Assembly: GCA_963931925.1 (NCBI GenBank) | Contig: OZ007570.1 | Location: forward strand, 29,551,188 to 29,615,187 | DNA: 64,000 bases | Origin: Onchidella celtica | Taxonomy: Eukaryota; Mollusca; Gastropoda; Systellommatophora; Onchidiidae | Reading direction: 5' to 3' | In this document: positions 1 through 12,500 of the stretch, in pieces | How positions within the stretch are numbered: the first letter of the stretch is position 1 | How the letters are laid out: each line of letters starts with the position of its first letter | The notes under the pieces: generated by a model | The model's input: the letters and a program-made list of their open reading frames with translations, nothing else | Told to the model about the DNA's origin: nothing | The model's database searches: none | Program-made: the position numbers and the translations under genes

Positions 1-3000
1 CTTGAATTATGAAAAAGAACTACCCACGTATTATCCTATGCCATACAGGTTATGTGTTGCGGCGTTCTGGTGGGAATATTTGATGTAAACGGATACTAAA
101 TGCCATCCATGTTTATAGTCTATCAGGTCCACTTCGTTCGTTTGGTGCAAGAACTTGACTTGATTATCTTTTGTCTCAATCTTTTTCTTTACAAAACAGC
201 TTGCCTATAACTGCTATGTCTTCTGGAAAGTCCCATGAATTGAAAGCTTTGATATGACATGGAATTCACTGAGTTTACAAATCAAATCCTGTTTTCTCTA
301 ATACGTGCATTCACTAACAGGAAGCTCAAAAACGTTTTTATCTTGTGTTCTAATCCTGGCCTGTGTCCGCTCTCTTTTAGCTTGGGATAATGTTATCACC
401 CCTCACATCCGGAGAAAATTTAGTTATAGTAACAACATAAAAAAAAGTCTATGTAAACTATGTCCGTGTAAATACGCGTATAACTGACAGCAGCACATGT
501 TCAACACCGACCAGTTTCAAAACTTCTGTGCCTTCACGTAAAGATGACTTCTCTACTAATCGCATGACAATACCTGAAGGTGACGGGACTCTGACCAGTT
601 GGTGTCGAAGAGAATTTTTTTAATGTTTCTCATCATGAAAAGAATGTACATGTCGTAATTAACTAACTATGCCACGAAGGCGTGATGTGTGCTTTCTCCC
701 AGACAAATTGCCAATGGAGAAAAGAGTGTGTGAGAGAGACGCCAATGGCAGCCGCACACGAACTTTACCAGTTTTCCAAAACATACTGAAAGTCACGTGC
801 TCTCATCAGTTGACATTTAACTCTTTTTAACGTCAAGACGACAAGCTACCTTCCGCTTTTGGCTCTCTCCCCCTTTTTTTTTTTTTACAAACTGTAGTGG
901 TCCGAGCCACGTACTGGTAAAAGACACGAAGCTTTAGTGGCTAGCAGCAGCATGTAAACAGTCAAATGCAGCAAGTCATAATTAACGAAATTCGGATCTT
1001 TAAAGCAAATAAAATGCTTCGTTCCTTTTCACCCGCACCTATGGGCTCAAACCATTATAAACCAGTGCCGATCTTCCTCACACCAAAATAAACTATTATC
1101 TTTCTCTTAAATCTCTTCTCTCCCGGGCAATAATTATTGTAGCCAAACAAGTACTGGCAAAATGAGATGAACATTAAGTTTACAGTGATAACAAGAGCTA
1201 AAACCTACATACAGCAACCATACAGCTGGTACCGCTCAACTGTCGGTGCTTGACAAACCAAATAGGATTACAGGGCAATTAATGCCTGGAAAACCCCGGA
1301 TTGGAAACCACAGTTGTACAAGTAGTTTTCTGCCTGGTCCGAATGTTTTCAATTCAACTATCCCAAGTCTCTTCCTATTCCACTGACACTGTAACAAACA
1401 CTTATTATGGATGCATTCCCAAGCCACCAAAACAAAATCTAATTATGCAAATACATGAGCATCCGGCCCGAGTGAGCACATCAGTAATAACAAATGTACA
1501 ATAAACCAAATTTAATTAATCAATTCAAAGCTCATTTCTCATTCTCCGCATAAACGAAAAATTATATGATTGCATTACACCAGTCTCTCACTCTTTTTGA
1601 AACCGCTAAACTGGTCAAACTGTCTGGAAGCAACAAAAAAAAAAAAATGTTTATTTGCCCGCTCTTGTTGGAGATTAATTGTTTATGTGCTTTTCTCGTT
1701 CAGCCAGGACAAGCCAGGTCGGATGTGTTCGGAGGCACGAAATATGTACAGCTTTAAGGGAGTTTCTGAGAGATTCAAGGTCAAACAAACCAAAATTCCG
1801 CTTCATCTCGGCCTCAGGTATTTGAAGCAACCACTGTAGCCCCGATCCCCAGTCCCAAAGCCTCACCCCAGGGAGAGAAACACGATCCTAGGTAAATGAC
1901 GTGCATGCATTTCTCTGAAGAGCCTGAGAGAATACAGGTAGCATTCGAAGAAATGAGAAAAAGGTCCACAGAGTGATGCCAGATAGTAACCATATTTTTG
2001 TTCAAGGAAGAAAGAAGGGGGACTTTGCTGTGTGAGCCGCTCAGTCATCATAGCCTACACATTAATACGGAAGAGGTCTATATAGAGGTCTCACTTTTGA
2101 CAACGAGAAAGAGAATACATAGTCCTATGAGCATACATGGAGAGCTACTCTCAAAATGCCCAAACTACCAAACCAATTGAAAACTCGGGAATCAAGTAAA
2201 ACTATCTGAGCTTCGTAGAGGAAGCAGTGTGTGAATGTAAGCGTCTTCAAATTGTGCCAAAAATGTTGAATTGTGTTTATCAATATTAATTTTGGGCTGC
2301 AAGCACTACACGGGGCAGATACTGTGCAAGGCAACAAATGATCAAAAAGCGATGATTTAAGGAATGTATCAGTGTGTTAACAGCACATTAATTCCTGCGA
2401 TATCAATCACACAAAACGCCCGTGCATCTGTCTTGGTTCAACCTATTAAAATAGGTCTGCTAGGGAAAAAGAATAATCCAGCGCCGTCGGCAAAGTCATT
2501 CACTCTTTAGCTCATGGCCATACATCAGGTAAGAAATATACTCAGAAATTTCGCACAAAGAAATTTTCAGAGGAAGGTGGAGAGAAAGACAAGACAGAAC
2601 GCCGGAAGGGGAATGAGGGTAGGAAGTGAGAGAAGACGTTGTTGACAGAGGGACCAGAACAGAATGTTCCTCCCCCGCACAAACAACCGACATACGGTAA
2701 CCATCATGTCGGTTTGCCTGGAGGGAAATGGCCATTTGATAGGAGTATTGTTTAAGAAAGCGGCCTTCCTGTCTAGTTAAAACTGATGCCTGGACTGGTA
2801 TTTACCTGGTATCCCGTATAATGTAGGAGCACTATAACTGCATTTCACCGAGTGACATTAGCCAAATTATCTTGACTCCAGTGATTCAAAGCTTAATCAA
2901 GAGCGTTTGTCTGAACTTCACCAGCCCATCATTGCCATTTTTATTGTTCAAGTTGTTTGTTGTTTTTTTTTAAGTCACCAAATTGATTTTGACGAACCTT

Positions 3001-3607
3001 GTCACTTCTTCACTGCTAACACATTCAAATTAATTGCTTTATTAATATAGCTGAAGAAAAGACAACAGCGTAACAATACATACAAACTGCAGCGAATGTT
3101 CAAATGACATTGTGTATAGACATCCTAATTTTATTTGGCCCTAAACATTCCTTCCTTCTCTCACCTCATTCATTGCTCGTTCTCCACTCCCAGGGATCTA
3201 TCGCAGTCTCTAACTCAATCCCGCCTGCGGGTCTCGTTAGTTATGGGCATTGTTTTATACGCAGTTTCCAGAAGGAATTCTTTTGTAGAGACCATCAGAA
3301 CTTTCACCCGTAGGCCAAATTCTGAGGGGCTCTCACCAATGATAGGTCTTCAGCGTTGCTCTTTCAAGGTTTCTGGATTTATTTCACATACTGAATACCA
3401 TGAATCCACAGACCTCCGTTGTTTATCTTGACTCACGATGTGCATGATCTCAAGTGACCAGCCAATCCGGGTGTGCTCATTGTGGGTGGTAATGGTTTAT
3501 TGTTACAGATGCACGGGAGGTGGGGATTTGGGTAGAAGTTGGCTTGATAATGAGGAGCAAATGACAACCCGAGAAGTGTACACAATACATGTATTCCCAT
3601 ATTTGCA

Positions 3608-3735
3608 GGACTCTCTCTCTCTCTCTCTCTGACACACACTCTCTCTCTGATTTTTCACTATCATACACTTGTTTCGCAGACACAATTTATGTCAAAGACT
3701 TCACCAATCAACTTCCTCCTCCTCCTCCCCCCCCC
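3608..3735. repeat. CT microsatellite and adjoining CTC/C-rich tract
   Basis: Two runs of CT dinucleotides around 3611-3648 (interrupted by gacacacact) and a CTC-triplet plus poly-C stretch at 3714-3735. These are simple sequence; spurious open frames such as Ser-Leu repeats come from them. Confidence 0.85.
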
Positions 3736-6700
3736 CCCGAGCACCAACATGCCCATGACATCAAATTAAATCATAATAATTGATGCCTTCGCTTGAAACT
3801 GCTGAGTCGCAAATTGGTACATGTATGTCAATACACTGAAGAAAACACGCCCAAGACAGTCTGCGCACACAACCTACAGCCACGGGGGCGGCTCCACAAC
3901 TTAGCACTGAAACTCTAGGCTGCTGCTGTGTTTTCTCTAAGCCCAATAACAAACAGTTACTCGTGCGGAATGAAAGAGAGAAAACAGAACAAGTCCGCTG
4001 GACTAGTGGACCCAACAGTGGTTGGTATATCTCCAGTTCTCCCTTCTCCCCATGCCCTGTTTGATTGCCCATTCACTGAACAATGGGTCCTGAAGGGCCA
4101 CATCGAACTATTTAGTTTGCGATAAAGAGCTGAATAGCTTACAAGGAATATGTTGCTACATTTAGCGGTGTAGCGAAAACAGTTTAAATAGGTAAAACGA
4201 GACTTTAGTGGAGTGGGTAGCGGAGTAGTAGAGGCCTGGAGTTCTGAGAAGTGGAGGCAGTAAGGTCAGGTTTAACAGCTTCCGGTGACGGTGAAACAAA
4301 TTGATTTAGCAAACATAAACTGTGTAACAGGGACGCCTAATAGGAACCTGCAAGCATAAGTACAAAGTAACAGATGGCAACTTAGGAAGTATTTGAACTC
4401 AGGTAGAATAAAACAGTAAGGTTAGGACATGAAAGCCAGCACTCAAGAGTTTCAAAGTTGATGAACCTGGGCGGGTGAGGTTCAACCTGTCGACTAACTT
4501 AGACGGAGGTTGATGAACTAGACAGGCAGATACTAAACACATTCCTCTTGGTGCATGAATGGACTTAAAATTCTTCATTCTTTCGCAGTTTTTGATAGTA
4601 ACTTTCTTATGGTGCAATGATTTTGCTGTTGCGGTTTGTCTGTATAGTATGATACAAAAGATGCAAATACTGAAACGTCCATTAAGCACATTTGCAAACA
4701 ATGGCGCACAGTAATGAACCTGAAAATAATGATACAAAAAAACAGGAAGAGGTATGACTGGAACAAAAAATACAACGTTGTTGTTTTTTTTTTAATGTTC
4801 ATGTTTTTTGTTTTGTTTTTAATATGGCCTTAAATCTAGAAACAAATTACAAAGTCAATTAAGCATGGGAACAAAAATTAATAGTAAGGACGTAGACTGG
4901 TATATGGTATGTAAAATGACGCCAAGAATGTATGAGCCACGCTGTCCTCCCACCAAGTGTGTTTTGACATTTGTAAACAACAAGTTCACAAACACGGAAG
5001 TAACGGAGGCATGGAAAAATGTTGTACAGTCTTGTGTTTGTGTAGGGCCAGCTAGTTATCATACATCTGAAGAGGGACCGAAGTGGCGTATTTCTGTATA
5101 AATTTATGCATCGTTACTTGTCGCTGCTGGACAGAAAGCAGATAATGAGACACTGGAGTTATCGCAACAAGGGAGCAGGAAAAACTTGATAACATATACA
5201 TTATCGAAATATAAGGTTGATTATCTATTCTTAATACAGAACACGAAGGGGATGAGGAGAGGAATCAGCAGTCACTGCATACAAAGTTTACAAAATAGCT
5301 TGGAACCCAGGAGAATCCTTTGATGCTATTATAAAATGTTCATGACAAATTATGACAGAGAAAAACCTGTAACCCATGTCGAATCTGATAACCTAGCAAG
5401 CTGGTTGACATTTAAGCTTCTGTGGGAGAATATGCTGTACTATTTGCCTCTATGAGTTGCCGCCTGACATCAAACCTAGAGAACTGTAGATTACCCCTGA
5501 AAAATGCCAGCTGTGGGAGTTCTGAAATTAAACGACCAGAGTTATGGTTTCTTCATGCACTCTCGTGGCCACCTTTCTGTTCATGACTGGCCGGAAATAA
5601 GCCTTAGCTGTGCAGTTAATGTCCAGCCTAATCATATGATTAATTTCAAGCCAACGGCGAAGGTATTCTTGACATGCACAGCATTCGCACCTATAGTCTG
5701 TCGGATTTTTCCGCCATAAATCAACATTCGGATGTGGTGCAAGGGGTGATGGTACTGATGGTGAGAGGGGGGGGGGGGGATTAGCAGGAAGAACAGAGAC
5801 TGAACTTTGTGAGAGAGAAATGGGTGGGTTGCAGATGTGGCGACCCATTGAAGATTCCTTTTGGTTATCAATTATTATCGTGCGGTACGTACATTCTGAC
5901 ACTTTTCCATGGAATCTGTCTATCTCCATCACCGAAAAAAAAAATGCTACAGCTCTGGGTAATAATTAAAGGATGCAGCGTGACTGCCACGTTATGGTGT
6001 CACAGACAGTACAATTTTGAAAAACACCGTGTACAAACTCTACAGGAACAGCTAGGACATGTACAACGTGTAGTAATAGAATTTTTATGCTACTTCTATT
6101 CCAATTGTTACCACCCCACCATCGTACCGCTTTGTCACAGGTAACACTCTGCTACTTTAAAGGTTGCTACTTTTGTCACTACTATGTTTATCATCATATC
6201 TGCGATAACTAGTTTGCACTATCACGACAACCCCTCCCTACCACACTATAAACCAATTCCCATCAGCCTTCCAAAACAATCAATGAAAGGCTGAGAACCC
6301 CTCTATAAGAGACAATCGCCCTTGGTGCTGTGATGGCTTTTGTTGATACGCCAGAGAACATGCATCGACATTCTTTAGCAGAACAATACAAGACCGGCCA
6401 AACACTGAGATTAAAGACCACCTCTGGAGACAGTGCTGGAGGAGACAGGGAAACATGAGACCGGACCAGTCTTTATAAAGAGTGCAGGAAAACAGTTCCT
6501 CGCAAAGACGTGCACCTTACAATGATTTTTTTTTTTTTAAATCACAGATAATGGCGATTGCAATGTTTCCACAACAATGACAGTTTTATATTAACCCATA
6601 ACAGACTGTATAATGATGTGTTTTCTTTCGAAACCTGTTGAATTTGAAGCATTTCCTTTTCCCCGTTGCACCTATCTTTCCTTTCCCACCCCCCACCTTT

Positions 6701-6785
6701 GATACCACTATTACCAACTGTATGTCAAAACCAGCGAGATGAAGTTTTCACATCAAATTACGGTCAGTGAACTTTTGAAACTTAT

Positions 6786-6972
6786 GTCAATGTTGACCGT
6801 CAAAATTGGACAAAAAGAAAAAGTTGTATGTAGCATAGCCTCCCGTAAAAAATAACACCCAAACGATACAATGCAAACTAAAAGAGAAGACAGAAAAAAG
6901 GTACTTGCTTAATAGCCTTGCTGCGACCCCAGTTTTTCTGTGGTTTTTATAATATTTCGTCAATGTTGACCG
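6786..6972 (+). mobile_element. Short interspersed insertion with 14-bp target-site duplication (copy 1)
   Basis: The 14-mer gtcaatgttgaccg occurs at 6786-6799 and again at 6959-6972, flanking a 159-bp segment. The segment starts tcaaaattggacaaaaagaa and ends ctgtggtttttataatatttc. Both end modules occur again at 52277-52370, there with the first module inverted. Direct flanking repeats indicate retroposition; no tRNA-like promoter is visible, so the family is unknown. Confidence 0.7.
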
Positions 6973-9516
6973 GCCACCCACATAGGGAAATATTTGCTTT
7001 CCGTGTTCAAATTCGGAAAAGCACATGGACGTCATGCCAACTTCTTTTTTTTTTTTCTTTACTCTAATCTGCAAATCCATTCACTGCGTAATTCAAAGAC
7101 ATTTTACTTCTCAACCTCAAAATAAATATCAAAACCAGAAAAAAAGTATTACGATCGAAGACAACATGATTGTATCACTGTAATCATATAATACTGTGCC
7201 ACCAGAGACAATTGTCTACTTCCACCCAGCAGCTGTTGTCATAGCCCGAAGTAGGCTTACACTATTCAAAGTCGCAAGGAAGAAAGCGTATCATTATACT
7301 GGCCCCGATGCGGAGGTAATGCTGACCGCCGCCGGCACGTGAAGACCTATAAGCCGAGGGCCAGGACCTCTTGTTCTGGTGTTTCCTGTACCTAATCCTC
7401 ACTATCCCTGACATTCCCCACTATCCACAGCGGCCGAACTCAGCCCTGTCATCTTGCTCAATGACCATCCATAAACAGGCTAGTCGTGGAACCACCGAAC
7501 TCGTAAAAATAGCCCAGGGGTTCCGCGAATGCTGCACATGGTATTTTGCATTAGTCGCAAATTTCGGCAAATGTTTAGACATCCAGATAGAGATACAATG
7601 TGTACAGTTACAGTGATTCCTGATTTATTTATCCGTTCTGTGGTCACACTGACAGCGATTACGTCAACATCGAATACCCTTTCCTAACAAGTGTTTGCTG
7701 GCCTGGTGGCTAAATAATTAATAAAATATGCCCTTTACCGCAAATTCCTAATATTTCACAATTCGCCAGCTCGGCAAAACAACCTTACGACCAAGGGAAT
7801 TGTAGCTAATTTTATATGACTCTTAAGTCGCGGCGCTATTGTTCACAGATTAGCGTGGCATCTGCCCAGCCCATGATAGAACAGGTAATGGTAAGGACCC
7901 CAGGGTAATATGAAACCATAGGAATCCTAAGGGTGAAAGGGCCTCCTCTCTGTGAGATAAGATATCCTTACGGGAATACTGTGAGCTGTTTTGTACAAAG
8001 TGATGCCCAAAGGAGATGCGCGTATGCACGAGGAACAATCACGAAAGTGCGTCTATTTACAGACCTTGCCGTGGGATACCGTTCTTTAATGCTGTAAGTC
8101 AATACAAGTACAGAAAAGCAGTGGCTGCATGGGTTAGGAGAAATACAGCCAAGAGTGGTTTAAATGTGCATACATAAACATCACTGCGAACTTTACGCTT
8201 GTCCACAAAGACGGTCTATACAAAGAAGCAGACATCTTCTCATAATAAAATTCCCCATTTTTCAAGAATTAATTGTATTAATCACAATTACAAGACGTCT
8301 GGTCTGTGTTGAATGCACTGCTGTACTTTTATAATCATTATTGTGGTATACGTGAATGATGATGTTCTCAGGTAAAAATTCGTTCCAAGATCTGCATGAC
8401 CTCCAAATTTTAACGATTATGTTCAGGGGGCAAAATTCACTTGCCTGGCCAGTCCTGAGCCTCGGGGCTTTTATCCACCAGAGGTTCAGCCCCACTAGCC
8501 ATGGTTCAGGTGGTTCGAATTTTCTTTATAAAAAGCGCATGAGATCTCTGTGAGAAAGCTGACACAGGAGCCAGGTGAAAGTAAAATGAACTACACAAAA
8601 TAATGCTATATAAAATCCCAACGCATTCATTTATATCTAATCCTGAACTGGGAATTCCGTTCATGCATTAAGCTGACAGACAAGAATGGCAACGGGCTTT
8701 CCTCGCCAACCGCGGCCTTCATATAGGCCTACAGGCAGGATCATAAACGCTCACGCAGTTGCACCAACGATTGGTCTTGAAACTGAACACTAATTGAACT
8801 ACTACGCCTAATCATCCTTTGCGGCCCTTTTGGACTGGTACGCCCATGTGCGTAAATACCCCTATACCCGCTTAATTTGTTGTGATAACGCATCACGTTA
8901 CCGCATGCACGTCAGTGGGGTTGCGTTTCTTCCCTTTGCACTTGTCCCGTCTTCAGGAATCTGGCCGGGCAAAGACAAACAAGTCCGCAGAACACCTGGC
9001 CGTAAGTGAGAGCAGCCCCTGACAGGAACGCCAGCAATGGAGTTGGACATTCCAACACCTTCCGAGGTTACTCTGTCGGACACGTTAGATAGAGCGAGAA
9101 CGTGAAGTTATGGCTTCACTGTCAGAATACGGCTGGTTTTTCCTTTCTCCTTAACTTTGTGAGGGAAGATGGGCAGAAGAGAAAAGGAAGGTCTGTGGAT
9201 TTGACAAAACTGACAAGGAAGAGGGTTGGGGTTGAGAAAAGAAAGAAGACGCTTCACAAAACCCTTCATCTTTGAACTGTTCGAGGATACTGACCTCGGC
9301 TGAACCACCGTGATAATTTGTTGCTGTTGCTACTACAAATTAAAAACCAACACACCAACAAATTAACAATGCTTGATACAGAAGCCACGCGAAAGTTGAG
9401 TCAGGAGAAAACAGGTGGACGTACATGTCTTTGTGTGAGCCAAAGTTTCAATGTAAGGCTGTAACTGGAAATGACAGCAGGATAGGCAGGTTGTAGGAGA
9501 CCGAATGGCGGTGATT

Positions 9517-9531
9517 GGGGGGGGGGGGGGG
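9517..9531. repeat. Poly-G tract (15 G)
   Basis: Uninterrupted G run in the afadin intron. Similar runs occur at 5767, 10260, 26288, 26828, 42604 and 55488, and C runs at 48252 and 62376. Such runs can form quadruplexes and their lengths are often mis-assembled. Confidence 0.85.
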
Positions 9532-12500
9532 CCTCCAAGAATAAAAGCTACAATGCTAGCACAATAAGTCGGCTTCAGTATAATTCATGATGGGTGGATT
9601 CGTGGTTGAGAAGGAACATCATACTCAGAAATCCACAATACTGCAAACGTGTTCTGTGGCTAGCCGCCACCCGTGGATATGCTTGGGTCTTTGATTTAAG
9701 CACGGGAAGTTCCTACAATACTTTCAATATATATTTTTACATACGTCCTGGAAAATGCACTCTGTTTGTACATCAGTTTCCTTTTCCACGACAATGCAGG
9801 AAAATACCAACGGCAAACTTTATTGGTGTCCATTCAGCACCAACTCCTACCTACTTTTCAACTGATGTCAAAGCAAAACACATGCCCTGTCCTTATTGAA
9901 TAGTTGTTGAATAATAAGAAGGAGCACAAAGTCACTTAGCAGTACTTCACAAAAACTTGTATTTCTCAGCCCTACAAATGAACAAAATCGCAAATAGTAG
10001 GCCTTACCTACACCGGAAGAATGAGTCAAGCTTGAGTAAACATAGAACAAATTTAACCACAGCTGCGACATCACAGTGACAAGCTAATAAAGAATACCAC
10101 TTCAATAGAAACAGCTGACCTTAAACACACTTTTATAAAGCAAACATCATAAACATATAAAGACGAAATAGGGCGCCGGTATGAATAAGGAATCAACAAG
10201 GTGAAACCAATAGACAGAAATTAAATAACTACGCACTTTAGGCATTACATTGGGGGGAGGGGGGGGGGGGAAACAACCATAGATTTATTTTCATGCCTCA
10301 CAAAGCACAGATGATATAAATATTGGCTGACGTTAAACGAAACACAGAAGCCACAAGAATGAGACCCCTTTCAGGATTTTTTAAAAAATTGAATATAAAA
10401 AATGCACTGCTCTCATAATCAAACATGTTTGAAGGGATAATACATTTTATTGCAAAAAAAAAAAAAAAAAAACAATGCCAATTAAAAATCTTCGTATGAA
10501 AGATGTCTGGGGCTCCTTGTTTCTAATTTATAGACCAAAAAAAACAAACTGACCATTCCGACATCAGGCGAGTTTGTCCTATGGCAAGAGGTTTTGTTGC
10601 ATCGGGGCAATTTCCATAAACTTGTGGACAAAACAGCTCCACCAATGGGACAGAAACACCAGTCTTAAACTAAAGACACGGTTTGTAGTCGAATCCTAAC
10701 GCTTTCCTGACATTTTTCGGGACAATAAGAAGACAATGATCTCCCAGCTTCAAGTCTTAGTGTTCAGACCCGTATGATTAGAGATCGCAATTCCTCTTGT
10801 TCATGTCCCTGGTCAATCTGTGTTTTTAATCATTCTCCATGCATAGTTTTCGTTCAAGATGTTCCATTATAGATCTATACAGTTTTCTGAATACACATCG
10901 TTGCTACATCTCAAGCTCGACATTGTATGCAACGGCAGGATATTTGTATCTGGTTAATGCTAACACAATGCAGACTGACACGTACAGACAATGCACTTCA
11001 ATCCAACCTGGGCCGCTGAATTTTCATGATATTCGGAACTGGTAAGCGAACATGCTACAGGTTGGGCAAAAACTGACATTCATAACAACAAAACAGAACA
11101 AAACAAAAACCAGACGGTTCACCTTATCAGTCCGTGGGGTAAACACACGTGCACCCTGTGATGTAAAGATAAAAGGAAGAGTGTGCAGAACGAAAATAGA
11201 TTGCCTGGAATCTCCTTTTTATTCAACTCCCGCGCTCTCTGTGCAGAAATCGGGGTAAATGATCAAGTTTCCTTTCTTCTCGGTCAAAGTTTCTTATAAA
11301 CGACATTCAGCCAAGTGGATGGTTAGGCAATGAACAAAAGATGATAAGACCTTACTCCATCAGACTTTCTATCCTCCAGCCCCATCCACCCCCTCCCAGA
11401 TATCAACATTAAAGACGAATTCATCATACGACTTGAGATCACAGCAAAGATTGATACATCTTTCACACTGTGTAATTTATGTACACAAGAAGGAGAATAG
11501 ATAATAACAAAACCCAATCAATATGAAACAAAAATGGATTTATTCATTAGCTGCGACTCGAGGATACAGAAAGTAAAAGAGACAGTAAAGTTCCAGATGG
11601 CGAAGAGCCAAACACCAAAAGATGTTCAGAGAAAGTTGCCTCCCGCCGTACAAGTGTTTTGGCCCCTTACAACCTGACACCCCCTCGGGCTGGGTCTCGT
11701 TCAAGAAAAGGTTAGACGAATGGAAGTGATTGCCCAACCTGTATCTTTTCCGATACATTGCCCCGTTGGCTACCATTAACTTTACCATTTTTACGTAGCT
11801 AAGATCTGGTTTGGGTGTACAGTCTGTTTGTAATTCAAAATGAATCTTGAAGAAAATGCAATGGGGGAGGGGCGGGAGGAAGAAGCGGGATTTAGGACAA
11901 TAGTTCCATGTTGAAAGTTATTCCAGAAATAGAATAATAATAACAACAACCTAAACAACATAAAATTCCTGAGATTTCTCTATAAATTAATCTTATAAAT
12001 GCATTTCCAATTCTGTAATGGCTTTATCTTGTGAAGGAATCTATTGGCTTATTTCCATTCAGAATTGTAAATACAGGTTTCGTGGTCTGCATCGATCACT
12101 GGTCAATAACAACTGCATATTGCCCAGGTTTAAGGCTCCGAAGCACATTTCTTTGTAAAAAGAGGGGTGGGGACAGAAAGAGAGACAGGTTGAAAGGCCA
12201 TTTATTTCTCTGGAGTGTACTATTAATTAAGCTAAATGCTTCGCGCTATCATTCCCACCAAATTTATGACGAAAGTAAAAATATAATATGATTATTGTCT
12301 GTCACTGCAGTTCATTCATTTAGACACACAGTTCTCTCTCTTCCTCTCGTTTGAACTTTTTGCTCAATAAATCCTGCTGATATGTTTTTTCTCCTAATGT
12401 AAATTGTCATTTATGCGCTGAATATAGGCTGAACAGAACATCCAACGAAATGAAGGACATCATGCGTTACCAGAAAAGGTTTCAGGTGGGAAAAACTAAA

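Noticed and set aside
5528..5932. 134-codon minus-strand frame with clustered cysteines (CECCACQEY), considered as a gag-type zinc knuckle
   Set aside because: Spacing does not fit CCHC and no retroelement context was supported; nearby gag-like phrases are broken by stops.
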